A stretch of DNA of 64,000 nt from Kitasatospora sp. NBC_00240 (GTDB lineage Bacteria; Actinomycetota; Actinomycetes; Streptomycetales; Streptomycetaceae). The notes under the pieces are model-generated. The model worked only from the letters and a program-made list of their open reading frames with translations, did no database searches and was not told the origin of the DNA. Numbering within the stretch: the stretch's first letter is position 1; each line of letters opens with the position of its first letter. Positions 1 through 9,784 of the stretch are shown here, piece by piece. Location: NCBI RefSeq assembly GCF_026342405.1, contig NZ_JAPEMU010000001.1, positions 4,464,001 through 4,528,000 of the forward strand, written 5' to 3'. The position numbers and the translations under genes are program-made.

Positions 1-262
1 CGGCGGCGAGCGCGGTGCGGCCGGCGTCGGCGAGCGCGTAGGTGCGGCGGGCCCGGCCGTCCACGACCGCCTCGCTCTCGACCCTGATCAGGCCTTGCTG
101 GAGCAGCCGGTCGAGGGCGCCGTAGAGCGTGCCGGTGCGCATCCGGACCCGGCCGCCGGAGATCGCGGCGATCTCCTGGATGAGCGCGTAGCCGTGCCTG
201 GGGGCATCGGCGAGAGCAGTGAGCAGAAGCAGCGTCGGCTCCTGCATGGAGCGTTCTGTCAT
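1..262 (-). CDS. PadR family transcriptional regulator (C-terminus cut by window edge)
   Basis: Only the first 87 residues are present. They form the winged-helix domain of PadR regulators, including the run HGYALIQEI, the segment RMRTGTLYGALDRLLQQGLI and the wing ending in RRTYALADAGR. PadR proteins are dimeric repressors that often control neighbouring detoxification or membrane genes; the target here cannot be seen. The ATG at 262 is chosen because it gives the complete N-terminal helix and lies 5 nt behind a TATATA box. A second in-frame ATG at 247 would drop five residues. Confidence 0.85.
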   Translation of the reverse strand, partial: MTERSMQEPTLLLLTALADAPRHGYALIQEIAAISGGRVRMRTGTLYGALDRLLQQGLIRVESEAVVDGRARRTYALADAGRTALAA

Positions 263-263
263 G

Positions 264-291
264 GGTCTATATATATCGGCGAACTACATAT
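264..291 (-). promoter_or_regulatory. AT-rich promoter/operator of the padR gene
   Basis: An alternating TATATATAT run at 68-76 bases plus 200 (positions 268-276), followed by CATATG at 288-293, stands out in a very GC-rich background. On the minus strand a TATATA -10 box would sit 5 nt before the padR ATG, giving a leaderless transcript. PadR repressors commonly bind ATAT-containing sites overlapping their own promoters, so autoregulation is a reasonable inference. Confidence 0.4.
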
Positions 292-384
292 GCTGTCCAC
301 TGGAATCAGTAGCCGGGCCGCTCCCCCGGCGCGGCCCGCCGGGGCGCCCGACGGCCCGGCCGGCCGCCACGCCACAATGTCCCC

Positions 385-1020
385 ATGCCGTCGCCCGAAA
401 CCCTCACCGACCGCTGGTCCGCCCTGCTGCGCCGCTGCGGCGCGGGCGTCGACCCCGAGCCCTACGGGCGCGAGCTGCTGCGGCGCTGGGCCGAGCCGCA
501 GCGCAGGTACCACACCACCGAGCACCTGCGGGCCGTGCTGGACCACATCGACACCCTCGCCGGGCACGCCGACGACCCGGACACCGTCCGGCTGGCGGCC
601 TGGTTCCACGACGCCGTCTACAAGCCGGACCGCTCCGAGAACGAGGAACGCAGTGCGGCCCTCGCCGTCCGGGCGCTGGCCGAGGCCGGGCTGCCCGAGC
701 GGCAGGTGGCCGAGGTCGCCCGGCTGGTCCGGCTCACCGTCACCCACCACCCCGAGCCCGGCGACCGGGACGGCGAGGTGCTCTGCGACGCCGACCTGGC
801 CGTCCTCGGCGGCCCGCCCGAGGCGTACGCCGCCTACGCGGCCGCCGTCCGGGAGGAGTACGCCTTCGTGCCGGACGAGGCCTTCCGGGCCGGGCGCGCG
901 GAGATTCTGCGCGGGCTGCTCGCGCTGCCGGCGCTCTACCGGACCCCGGCCGCCCTGGAGCGCTTCGACGCGGCCGCCCGGGCGAACCTGGCCGCGGAGC
1001 TCGGGCGGCTGGAAGGCTGA
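385..1020 (+). CDS. HD superfamily metal-dependent phosphohydrolase
   Basis: The 211-residue protein has the HD-domain pattern: YHTTEHL near residue 39, the metal-binding HD in AAWFHDAVY near residue 72, a paired His in THHPEP, and a later Asp in CDADLAVLG. It fits the family of predicted metal-dependent HD phosphohydrolases related to COG4339. The physiological substrate is unknown for this family. A CACAAT box ends 6 nt before the ATG, so the mRNA may be leaderless. It is transcribed away from padR, but nothing ties the two functionally. Confidence 0.8.
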   Translation: MPSPETLTDRWSALLRRCGAGVDPEPYGRELLRRWAEPQRRYHTTEHLRAVLDHIDTLAGHADDPDTVRLAAWFHDAVYKPDRSENEERSAALAVRALAEAGLPERQVAEVARLVRLTVTHHPEPGDRDGEVLCDADLAVLGGPPEAYAAYAAAVREEYAFVPDEAFRAGRAEILRGLLALPALYRTPAALERFDAAARANLAAELGRLEG

Positions 1021-1075
1021 GCGGCCGGGCGCGGCACCAGGCGGGCGGGCCCGGCCGGAAGGGGCCCGGAGGCGA

Positions 1076-1432
1076 TCAGCCCAGCTGCCCGACCGGCGCG
1101 ACCACAGCGGCCTCCTTGCCGCACACCCAGTGCGGGTCGGGCCCCAGCTCGGGCTCCACGCTCAGCGCGTGCGGGTCCCCGTCCAGTGCGCAGGCCGAGC
1201 AGAGCGGCCAGCGGCCGTAGGCCTCCAGCAGCGCGTCCTGGACGTCCTGGGCGACCAGCCCGAGCACGAACCCGGTGCCGTCCGGCCACTGCTCCAGCCA
1301 CCACCGGCGGTGCGTGACGGCGTCCTCGACCAGCGAGACGACGGCGGCTTCCGCCACGTCCCGGGCGCTGAGGTCGGCGAGGATCAGCGCCCTCGCGCTG
1401 TGCAGGGCTGCTTCGATTTCAGGGCTGGACAT
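1076..1432 (-). CDS. Conserved hypothetical protein with possible zinc-binding C-terminus
   Basis: I do not recognise a named family. The 118-residue product begins with a helical segment (SSPEIEAAL to DAVTHRRWWLEQW) and ends with a Cys/His pattern, LCSAC followed about 30 residues later by HWVCGKE, which could bind one zinc ion. It lies just beyond the groEL2 terminator and is transcribed in the same direction as groEL2. The start could instead be the in-frame GTG at 1450, six residues upstream; neither has a strong ribosome binding site. Confidence 0.55.
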   Translation of the reverse strand: MSSPEIEAALHSARALILADLSARDVAEAAVVSLVEDAVTHRRWWLEQWPDGTGFVLGLVAQDVQDALLEAYGRWPLCSACALDGDPHALSVEPELGPDPHWVCGKEAAVVAPVGQLG

Positions 1433-1481
1433 CCGCCCATTGTCCCGCACCGGCCGCTCGCCCCGGCGCCGGGCGGACGGC

Positions 1482-1530
1482 GAACGCCGGGCAGCGCCGG
1501 GGAACGCCGGGCAGCGCCGGGGAACGCCGC
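1482..1530. repeat. 20-bp tandem repeat, about 2.4 copies
   Basis: The unit GAACGCCGGGCAGCGCCGGG occurs at 1482-1501 and 1502-1521, with the first eight bases of a third copy (GAACGCCG) before the sequence runs into the groEL2 terminator hairpin. It lies in the gap between groEL2 and the preceding gene and is not coding. Confidence 0.85.
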
Positions 1531-1563
1531 GAGGGCGGCCCCCCGAAGGGGACCGCCCTCGCG
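1528..1563 (-). terminator. groEL2 terminator hairpin
   Basis: Arms 1528-1538 and 1553-1563 pair perfectly over 11 bp (CGCGAGGGCGG with its complement), and the inner CCC/GGG can extend the stem around a GAAG loop. It begins 28 bases downstream of the groEL2 stop codon. There is no U-tract, as is common for Streptomyces terminators. Confidence 0.7.
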
Positions 1564-1590
1564 ATCAGAACCGACTGACCCTCGGAAGGA

Positions 1591-3213
<1,623 letters not shown>

Positions 3214-3351
3214 GTGAAGTGGTCCTCCGAGACGGCGGTGAATGCTCGGACCGGAAGGTGCCCGCGACGGACGGCCCTGGTGTGCGGGGGTCCTTTCCCC
3301 TACCGCTCCCGGGGGCCTCACCGACCCGGTCCGTTGTCACTCTCAAGCTGT

Positions 3352-3396
3352 GAGTGCTAACGCCAATGATTAGCACTCCGGCATGGCGAGTGCAAG
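3352..3396 (-). promoter_or_regulatory. CIRCE operator (HrcA box) of groEL2 with an extra third arm
   Basis: On the plus strand TTAGCACTC (3370-3378), nine bases, then GAGTGCAAG (3388-3396) form the classic CIRCE inverted repeat. A third arm, GAGTGCTAA at 3352-3360, lies nine bases away on the groEL2 side, so arms 3352-3360 and 3370-3378 also pair perfectly. HrcA binds CIRCE elements and represses groE genes until heat shock. The same three-arm arrangement is, from memory, found upstream of mycobacterial groEL2. Confidence 0.93.
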
Positions 3397-3514
3397 CCCC
3401 GTCGAGGATCCGGCCGGTCGCGTCCCCCCTCCCGCAGCACTCCCGGGGGGCCGGACCGGCACCGACGGCTCCGGTACGCACCATCCGGTCCGCGCCGCCG
3501 GGGCCGGACATGCC

Positions 3515-3550
3515 GGCGGGCCCGCACGACGTGAGTCGTACGGGCCCGCC
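3515..3550 (-). terminator. Terminator hairpin downstream of the cold-shock gene
   Basis: Arms 3515-3524 and 3541-3550 pair perfectly (GGCGGGCCCG with its complement), and inside them ACGAC (3526-3530) pairs with GTCGT (3535-3539) around a GTGA loop. The hairpin separates the cold-shock gene from the groEL2 promoter region. Confidence 0.7.
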
Positions 3551-3606
3551 GGTCGAAGCGGATCACCAGCCCGTGGGCCGAGCCGAGGCTCCGGGGTCCG
3601 GAAAGG

Positions 3607-3810
3607 TCAGACCGCCGCGCGGACCATGTCCGCCTGCGGGCCCTTCTGTCCCTGGGAGATCTCGAACTCGACCCGCTGGCCCTCCTCGAGGGTGCGGTAG
3701 CCGTCCATCTGGATCGCGCTGTAGTGGACGAACACGTCCGCACCACCGTCGACCGCGATGAAGCCGTAGCCCTTCTCCGCGTTGAACCACTTGACGGTGC
3801 CCTGAGCCAT
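3607..3810 (-). CDS. Cold-shock protein, CspA/ScoF family
   Basis: A 67-residue single OB-fold protein starting MAQGTVKWFNAEKGYGFI, which contains the RNP1-like motif KGYGFI, followed by the RNP2-like DVFVHYSAI. Such proteins bind single-stranded RNA and DNA and act as RNA chaperones. A GGGGAG ribosome binding site precedes the ATG. Streptomyces carry several paralogues, so the exact family member cannot be named. The 613-bp region upstream has no gene and could hold a long structured leader, which is usual for cold-shock mRNAs. Confidence 0.95.
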   Translation of the reverse strand: MAQGTVKWFNAEKGYGFIAVDGGADVFVHYSAIQMDGYRTLEEGQRVEFEISQGQKGPQADMVRAAV

Positions 3811-4423
3811 TCCGAACTCCCCTAGTGCTGTGCTGGCCCTTCACGGATCCCGCAGGTCGCGGGCCCGGGTCTGGTTAGAGGCCGGCCCGGGGAACCCCCC
3901 CTGAGCGCAGCCGTGCACGCCGCAGTCGCCCGTTCCCGAGCCACCGGACGGTGGCCCTTCGAGCGGGTGAATGCGTCGACCGCGGCTGAATGTATCCGTA
4001 TCAACGCCCTCTGCAACAGGCCCCACTGCTGGGAATTCACAGCACTCGGCGGGGGGCAGTCCAGGATGAATGTGGAGAAATTCGGCATTTCACGCCGGGC
4101 ATACCGGACGAATTGCGCAAATCGCAGCAGGAATTCTGACACCTGCCTGACATGTTTCACAGGCACGACACAAGCGCCGGTCTCAGTGGCCGAGCTGGCA
4201 AGGTCGTACGGGGCGCCCGCGGGGGCGGAGATCCGCCGGCGGGGGAGGGGGCCCGATCATCGGCTGTCGCACACTTTACTCCGCCGCGGGCGGCCGAATT
4301 CCCACCCAAGTGCGGCGAGCCGCCTCCCCGACCGGAAAATGGAATTCCGGACGTGAAGGCGGCTCGTGGGTGCGGGACCCCGCCCGGGCGACCCGGGCGG
4401 GCTCGGCGCGCGGCCGATCGGGC
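3811..4423. other. Gene-free region: cold-shock 5' region and sulfur-carrier gene terminator
   Basis: No credible coding sequence is present. The stretch around 4070-4170 is less GC-rich than its surroundings and probably carries the promoter of the cold-shock gene on the minus strand. A terminator-like hairpin for the sulfur-carrier gene lies at 4316-4366. No tRNA or known riboswitch was recognised. Confidence 0.5.
4316..4366 (-). terminator. Nested hairpin after the CysO-like gene
   Basis: Outer arms 4316-4325 and 4357-4366 (CGAGCCGCCT and its complement) pair perfectly, and an inner pair CCGGAA (4332-4337) with TTCCGG (4345-4350) nests inside. It starts 58 bases downstream of the stop of the sulfur-carrier gene and probably ends the thrC transcript. 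Confidence 0.6.
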
Positions 4424-4702
4424 TCAGCAGCCGCCGGCCACCGCGGGGATGATCGAGACGCTGGCGCCGTCCTTGATCTCGGTCGCCAGGCCCTCGGCGA
4501 AGCGCACGTCGTCGTCGTTCACGTAGATGTTGACGAAGCGGCGCAGCTTGCCCGTGTCGTCGAGCACCCGGGCGGCGATGCCGGCGTGGTTCTTCTCCAG
4601 GTCGGCGATGACCTCGGCGAGGGTCGCGCCCTCGGCTGCCACCTCGGCGGCGCCGCCGGTGTAGGTGCGCAGGATGGTCGGGATGCGGACGTTGGCGCTC
4701 AT
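4424..4702 (-). CDS. CysO-type sulfur carrier protein (ubiquitin-like, MoaD/ThiS fold)
   Basis: A 92-residue ubiquitin-like protein. The start TVRIPTILR-type strand, the segment FVNIYVNDDDVRF and the end SIIPAVAGGC closely resemble mycobacterial CysO, which carries sulfur as a C-terminal thiocarboxylate for cysteine synthesis. The encoded C-terminus is Gly-Gly-Cys, not the mature Gly-Gly, so a JAMM-type protease (the Mec+ role) would have to trim the last Cys first. It lies 30 bp downstream of thrC and is probably co-transcribed with it. The cysM and mec partners found next to cysO in mycobacteria are not in this window. Confidence 0.85.
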   Translation of the reverse strand: MSANVRIPTILRTYTGGAAEVAAEGATLAEVIADLEKNHAGIAARVLDDTGKLRRFVNIYVNDDDVRFAEGLATEIKDGASVSIIPAVAGGC

Positions 4703-4732
4703 GGCGGTGGCTCTCCTAGCGGGGTGGGGGGA

Positions 4733-6034
4733 TCAGGCGGACGCGAGACCGGCCGACCGGAAGGACTCCAGCGTCGGGCGGATGGTCGCGGTCAGACCGG
4801 CATCGGCCACCGCGTCCAGGGTCTTGAGGCCGTCGCCGGTGTTGATCGCGACGGTCTCCTTCGCCGGGTCCAGCTGCCCGGTCTCGACCAGCTTCTTGAG
4901 CACGCCGATGGTCACCCCGCCGGCGGTCTCCGCGAAGATGCCCTCGGTGCGGGCCAGCAGCTTGATCGCCTCGACCACCTCGGCGTCCGTGACATCCTCG
5001 ACGGCGCCGCCGGTGCGGCGGGCGATGTCCAGCACGTACGGGCCGTCCGCCGGGTTGCCGATGGCCAGCGACTTGGCGATGGTGTCCGGCTTGACCGGGC
5101 GGATCACGTCCCGGCCCGCCTTGAAGGCGGCGGAGACCGGGGAGCAGCCCTCCGCCTGGGCGCCGAAGATCCGGTAGGGCCGGTCCTCGACCAGGCCGAG
5201 CTTGATCAGCTCCTGCAGACCCTTGTCGATCTTGGTGAGCTGGGAGCCCGAGGCGATCGGGATCACGATCTGCTCCGGCAGGCGCCAGCCCAGCTGCTCG
5301 CAGATCTCGTAGGCCAGGGTCTTGGAGCCCTCGCCGTAGTACGGCCGCAGGTTGACGTTGACGAAGCCCCAGCCCTCGCCGGCCGGGTCGCCGATCAGCT
5401 CCGAGCAGAAGCGGTTCACGTCGTCGTAGTTGCCCTCGATGCCGACCAGCTCGCCGCCGTACACCCCGGCCATGACGATCTTGCCCTGCTCCAGGTCGTG
5501 CGGGATGAACACGCAGGACTTGAAACCGGCCCGGGCGGCCGCCGCGCCCACCGCACCGGCCAGGTTGCCGGTCGAGGAGCAGGAGAGGGTGGTGAAACCG
5601 AACGCGCGGGCCGCCTCGATGGCGCAGGCCACCACGCGGTCCTTGAAGGAGTGGGTCGGGTTGCCCGAGTCGTCCTTGACGTGCAGCTGGGCGGTGAAAC
5701 CCAGCTCGCGGCCCAGGTTGTCGGCCTTCACCAGCGGGGTCCAGCCCGGGTTCAGATTGGGCTTGGAGGCGACGTCCGCGGGGACGGGCAGCAGCGGGGC
5801 GTAGCGCCAGATCGACGCCGGGCCGGCCTCGATCCGCTTGCGCAGGTCGGCCGCCTCGGCGGAACCGAAGTCGTACGCGATCTCCAGCGGGCCGAAACAC
5901 TCCAGGCACGCGAAGCTCGGGCCGAGCGGGAACCGGGTGCCGCACTCCCGACAGGACAGTGCGGTGGCGGGGCCGAGGTCGACGGAAGCGGTCACGTCTG
6001 CGGCGCCGGGAGCGGTGGTCGCGGTGGTAGCCAT
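4733..6034 (-). CDS. thrC: Threonine synthase
   Basis: This 433-residue PLP enzyme converts O-phosphohomoserine to threonine. The PLP-binding lysine is K131 in THSFKDR; SSTGNLAGAVGAAAARAG binds the phosphate; and IASGSQLTKI follows. The N-terminus carries a four-Cys zinc-ribbon-like segment (CRECG...CLECFG), seen in one branch of threonine synthases. The ATG at 6034 is preceded by GGAGAGAGG; an ORF extends further upstream but without a good start. It is followed closely by the CysO-like gene. Confidence 0.96.
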   Translation of the reverse strand: MATTATTAPGAADVTASVDLGPATALSCRECGTRFPLGPSFACLECFGPLEIAYDFGSAEAADLRKRIEAGPASIWRYAPLLPVPADVASKPNLNPGWTPLVKADNLGRELGFTAQLHVKDDSGNPTHSFKDRVVACAIEAARAFGFTTLSCSSTGNLAGAVGAAAARAGFKSCVFIPHDLEQGKIVMAGVYGGELVGIEGNYDDVNRFCSELIGDPAGEGWGFVNVNLRPYYGEGSKTLAYEICEQLGWRLPEQIVIPIASGSQLTKIDKGLQELIKLGLVEDRPYRIFGAQAEGCSPVSAAFKAGRDVIRPVKPDTIAKSLAIGNPADGPYVLDIARRTGGAVEDVTDAEVVEAIKLLARTEGIFAETAGGVTIGVLKKLVETGQLDPAKETVAINTGDGLKTLDAVADAGLTATIRPTLESFRSAGLASA

Positions 6035-6365
6035 GATGGCGGAGGCCTCTCTCCTCATCTTCCCCATGACGCGGGCGCGCCACAGGACGGAATTGGCACC
6101 TGTCCCGCCACAGTCGCCGAAGCTGCCGTGCGAGAAGGTTGCCGGGACGTCGACGGGCCGTTCCCTCAGTCCCTCTGGATGAGCTCTGTGAAGTTGTGGT
6201 CCTGCGCAGCGGGCAACCCCGGCGTGCGAAGGTCTATGCGCTGTACGAAGACTGTATCCGAAGGCGTCAACCGCCAAGCGGTCCGTCCGCCAAGCGAGAT
6301 GCCCCGGCGAGTGGAACCGCCTCACCCGACCCGCGCCGCCGAGGCGCCCCAGCAAGGAGTGTGCC
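6035..6365. other. Divergent promoter region thrC / gpgS
   Basis: This 331-bp stretch separates thrC on the minus strand from gpgS on the plus strand. It is moderately AT-enriched around 6225-6270, where promoters for both directions may lie. No small gene, riboswitch or clear operator palindrome was recognised. Confidence 0.4.
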
Positions 6366-7397
6366 GTGCCTGCCGAGCTGCCCCCCGCGCTTCTCCCGGA
6401 GGTGGCGTCCTGGCTGCGCCGCCGGTCCTGGAGCGCGGCCGACCGACCGGTGCACAGCCTGCTCGCCGCCAAGGAGGCGGCCGGCCCGGCCGGGACGATC
6501 AGCGTGGTGCTGCCCGCCCTGGACGAGGAGTCGACCGTCGGAGCCATCGTCTCGGTGATCCGCCGGGAGCTGATGGAGCGTCTGCCGCTGGTCGACGAAC
6601 TGGTGGTGGTCGACTCGGGCTCGGCGGACCGCACCGCCGAGGTGGCCGCCGAGGCCGGCGCGCGGGTCGTGCACCGGGACGCGATACTGCCCCGGTTGCC
6701 CGCCGAGCCCGGCAAGGGCGAGGTGCTCTGGCGCTCCCTGCTGGCCACCTCCGGCGAGATCGTCTGCTTCGTGGACGCCGACCTGCGCGAGTTCGACCCG
6801 GCCTTCGTCTCGGGCATCGTCGGCCCGCTGCTGACCGATCCGGGCATCCAGCTGGTCAAGGCGATGTACGACCGGCCGTACGAGCTGCCGGGGGCCGGCG
6901 CCGACGGGGACGCCACCATCGACCCGGTCGGCGGCGGCCGGGTCACCGAGCTGGTCGCCCGCCCGCTGCTCAACCTGCACTGGCCGGAACTCGCCGGTTT
7001 CGTCCAGCCGCTGGGCGGCGAGTACGCGGCCCGCCGCTCGCTGCTGGAGCGGCTGCCGTTCCCCACCGGCTACGGCGTGGAGCTCGGCCTGCTGGTGGAC
7101 GCCCTGGAGACGGCCGGCCTGGACGCGCTCGCCCAGGTGGACGTGGGGGTGCGCCACCACCGCCACCAGGACAGCCAGGCGCTCGGCCGGATGGCCGCGA
7201 CCATCTACCGCACCGCCCTGGAGCGGCTGGACCGCACCCACCGGCTCAAGGCCTCCGCCGACCTGGTGCACCCGCTGCTGACCCAGTTCACCCGGACCGG
7301 CGCGGGCTTCACCGCCCGCACCCACCCGGTCGGCGCGCTGGAGCGGCCGCCGATGCACACCGTCCCCGAGTATGTGAGCCGTCACAGCGGGTACTAG
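6366..7397 (+). CDS. gpgS: Glucosyl-3-phosphoglycerate synthase (GT81 family)
   Basis: A 343-residue GT-A-fold transferase. It has the nucleotide-binding segment ISVVLPALDEESTVG, the metal-binding VDADL motif at residues 136-140, and the family signature GGGRVTELVARPLLN. GpgS couples UDP- or GDP-glucose to 3-phosphoglycerate, the first step toward glucosylglycerate and the mycobacterial methylglucose lipopolysaccharides. No gpgP-like phosphatase lies nearby. The next gene is otsA 50 bp downstream, so glucosylglycerate and trehalose formation may share a stress transcript. The start is GTG, set by the N-terminal PAELPP sequence and GGAGTGTGCC upstream. Confidence 0.92.
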   Translation: MPAELPPALLPEVASWLRRRSWSAADRPVHSLLAAKEAAGPAGTISVVLPALDEESTVGAIVSVIRRELMERLPLVDELVVVDSGSADRTAEVAAEAGARVVHRDAILPRLPAEPGKGEVLWRSLLATSGEIVCFVDADLREFDPAFVSGIVGPLLTDPGIQLVKAMYDRPYELPGAGADGDATIDPVGGGRVTELVARPLLNLHWPELAGFVQPLGGEYAARRSLLERLPFPTGYGVELGLLVDALETAGLDALAQVDVGVRHHRHQDSQALGRMAATIYRTALERLDRTHRLKASADLVHPLLTQFTRTGAGFTARTHPVGALERPPMHTVPEYVSRHSGY

Positions 7398-7446
7398 CCC
7401 GTCTCCAGGAAGTTTGGCGGTGCCGGACCCCGGCAAGGTTCCCATC

Positions 7447-8916
7447 ATGGGCGATCTCACGACGGCACGTTCGAGTCCGACCGGCAGCGCCCCCGTCCTG
7501 GTGGCCTCCAATCGTGGTCCGGTGTCCTTCAGCCACCAGGAGGACGGCACCCTGGCCCTGCGCCGGGGCGGCGGCGGCCTGGTCTCCGGGCTCTCCGCCA
7601 TCGACGACCCGTCCGCGGTCTGGGTCTGCGCGGCGCTCGGCGAGGCCGACCGGGAGGCGGCCCGACAGGCCCCGGACGGCAGGCTGGACCGCGCCGGGCA
7701 CGAGGTCGGAGGACAGGCCGTCCGGATGCTGGACATCGACCCCGAGACCTTCGCCCGGGCCTACAACGGGGTGGCCAACTCCACCCTGTGGTTCGTCCAC
7801 CACCTGCTCTACGCCACCCCGACCGAGCCCGCCTTCGACGCGGGCTTCCGCACCGAGTGGCAGGCCTACGAGACCTACAACGCCGCCTTCGCCGACGCGC
7901 TCGCCGCCGAGGCCGCCCATGGCGCCGCCGTGCTGGTGCAGGACTACCACCTGTCGCTGGTGCCCGCACTGCTCCGGGCCCGCCGCCCCGACCTGCGGAT
8001 CGGCCACTTCTCGCACACCCCGTGGGCACCGCCGGACTACTACCGGATGCTGCCGGACGACGTCGCCGAGGCGGTGCTGACCGGCATCCTGGGCGCCGAC
8101 CGGGCCGGCTTCCTGACCCGCCGATGGGCGCTCGCCTTCGCGGACTGCTGCGCGGACGTGCTCGGCGCCGAGGTCGACCGCGAGGCGCTCACCGTCACCC
8201 ACGCCGGGCGCACCACCGCACTGGGCGTGCACGCGCTGGGCGCCGACGCCGACTTCCTGCGCGAGCGCTCGCACCGCCCCGACGTCGAGGAGCGGCTGGC
8301 CGCCCTGCGGGAGGCCGTGGGCGAGCGCCGCACGATCGTCCGGGTGGACCGCACCGAGCTGAGCAAGAACATCGTCCGCGGGCTGCTGGCCTACCGGCAC
8401 CTGCTGCGGACCCGCCCCGAGTGGCACGACCGGGTCGTCCACGTCGCCTTCGCCTACCCCTCGCGGACCGACCTGGCCGAGTACCGCGCGTACACGGCCT
8501 CGGTGGAGCGGATCGCCGGCGAGATCAACGAGGAGTTCGGCACCGAGGACTGGCAGCCGCTGATCCTGCACGTCAACGACGACTTCCCGCGGTCGCTGGC
8601 GGCCTACCGGCTGGCCGACGTGGCGCTGGTCAACCCGATCCGGGACGGCATGAACCTGGTCGCCAAGGAGGTCCCGGTGGTGTCCGACGCGGGCTGCGCG
8701 CTGGTGCTCTCCCGGGAGGCCGGCGCCTTCGCCGAACTCGGCGAGGACGCCGTCGCCGTCAACCCGTACGACGTGATCGCCACCGCCGAGGCCCTGCACA
8801 GCGCCCTCACCATGCCCGCCGCCGAGCGCACCGAGCGCACCAAGCGGCTGGCCGCGGCGGCCACCGCGCTGCCGCCGCAGCAGTGGTTCCTCGACCAGCT
8901 CACCGCGCTGGGCTGA
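7447..8916 (+). CDS. otsA: Trehalose-6-phosphate synthase (GT20)
   Basis: The 489-residue enzyme makes trehalose 6-phosphate from glucose 6-phosphate and a nucleotide-activated glucose. Recognisable parts are ASNRGPVSF near the N-terminus, the Gly-rich GLVSGL loop, VQDYHLSLVP, IGHFSHTPW, RVDRTELSKNI and NPIRDGMNLVAKE, the nucleotide-sugar site. The ATG at 7447 is preferred over an upstream TTG at 7414 because the sequence before it is not conserved-looking. Its 3' end overlaps the convergent otsB by 17 bp. Confidence 0.96.
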   Translation: MGDLTTARSSPTGSAPVLVASNRGPVSFSHQEDGTLALRRGGGGLVSGLSAIDDPSAVWVCAALGEADREAARQAPDGRLDRAGHEVGGQAVRMLDIDPETFARAYNGVANSTLWFVHHLLYATPTEPAFDAGFRTEWQAYETYNAAFADALAAEAAHGAAVLVQDYHLSLVPALLRARRPDLRIGHFSHTPWAPPDYYRMLPDDVAEAVLTGILGADRAGFLTRRWALAFADCCADVLGAEVDREALTVTHAGRTTALGVHALGADADFLRERSHRPDVEERLAALREAVGERRTIVRVDRTELSKNIVRGLLAYRHLLRTRPEWHDRVVHVAFAYPSRTDLAEYRAYTASVERIAGEINEEFGTEDWQPLILHVNDDFPRSLAAYRLADVALVNPIRDGMNLVAKEVPVVSDAGCALVLSREAGAFAELGEDAVAVNPYDVIATAEALHSALTMPAAERTERTKRLAAAATALPPQQWFLDQLTALG

Positions 8917-9778
8917 CCCCCGGGCCGCCCGGCCGACCGGCCGACAGCCGCTCCACCAGCGCCTCCAGCAGTGCCACCACGCCGGCCGGGCCCGGGACGA
9001 CCAGGTCCGCCCGGTCGGCGAGGGCGCGCACGGGGGCGTCGCCGACCGCGCCGCTGCAGACCAGCAGGCCCGGCACCCCCTCGGTACGGCCCTTCTCCAC
9101 CGCCGCGAAGGCCGCCAGGTCGCCCAGGTCGTCCCCGGCGTACAGGACGCCGCGGGCGGCCCGCTCGCGCAGGAAGGCGCTCAGCGCCGCGCCCTTGTCG
9201 ACGCCCGGCGGGCGCAGCTCCAGCACCAGCCGGCCGGGCTCCACCATCAGCCCGTGCTCGGCGGCCAGCGCGGCCATCGGCTCCCGGAGCAGCTCCAGGA
9301 CCTCTTCGGGGGCGTCCGCCCGGCGGGTGTGCACGGCCAGCGCCCGGCCCTTGTCCTCCACCCAGGTGCCGGCGCCGGCGCCCAGCGACTCCAGCCGGCC
9401 CGGCAGCAGCTCCCGGACCTGCGCCACGCCCGGGTGCGGCGCGGGCGCCCGTACCTCGCCGCTGCCGGCGTCCCAGCGCTCCACGCCGTACTGGCCCAGC
9501 ACGACCAGACCGGGCACCCGCGCGAGGTCGCCGTACTCGACCGCCAGCGCCGCCGGCCGGCCGGTCACCACCACCAGCGATCCCACCAGCGGCGCCAGGG
9601 CCGTCAGGGCGGCGGCCGCCCGGGGGTGGGCGCGGGCGGCGGCGGGGTCGGGGACGATCGGGGCCAGCGTCCCGTCGAAGTCGAAGGCCGCGACGGCCCC
9701 GCCGGGGTCGGCGAGCAGCGCCGCCAGCCCCTCGCGTCCAGCAGCGGTAACCGGCTCCGGCAACTCGATGATGGCCAT
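8900..9778 (-). CDS. otsB: Trehalose-6-phosphate phosphatase (HAD superfamily)
   Basis: A 292-residue HAD phosphatase that removes phosphate from trehalose 6-phosphate. The nucleophile motif is FDFDGTLAPI with D33 and D35; motif II is VVTGRP, the catalytic lysine lies in DKGAAL, and motif IV is YAGDDLGD. It lies tail to tail with otsA and overlaps it by 17 bp, so each transcript is antisense to the other's 3' end. A TAGGGT box ends exactly 6 nt before the ATG, so the mRNA is probably leaderless. Confidence 0.95.
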   Translation of the reverse strand: MAIIELPEPVTAAGREGLAALLADPGGAVAAFDFDGTLAPIVPDPAAARAHPRAAAALTALAPLVGSLVVVTGRPAALAVEYGDLARVPGLVVLGQYGVERWDAGSGEVRAPAPHPGVAQVRELLPGRLESLGAGAGTWVEDKGRALAVHTRRADAPEEVLELLREPMAALAAEHGLMVEPGRLVLELRPPGVDKGAALSAFLRERAARGVLYAGDDLGDLAAFAAVEKGRTEGVPGLLVCSGAVGDAPVRALADRADLVVPGPAGVVALLEALVERLSAGRPGGPGVSPAR

Positions 9779-9784
9779 GCCCCG

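Noticed and set aside
3811..4423. tRNA or riboswitch upstream of the cold-shock gene
   Set aside because: I could not fold a cloverleaf or recognise any riboswitch core; only a terminator-like hairpin is convincing.
4310..8080. A 1256-codon plus-strand open frame
   Set aside because: It is opposite thrC and out of frame with gpgS and otsA, which have clear family motifs. Its translation is low-complexity Gly/Arg/Asp sequence, a product of high GC that removes stop codons.
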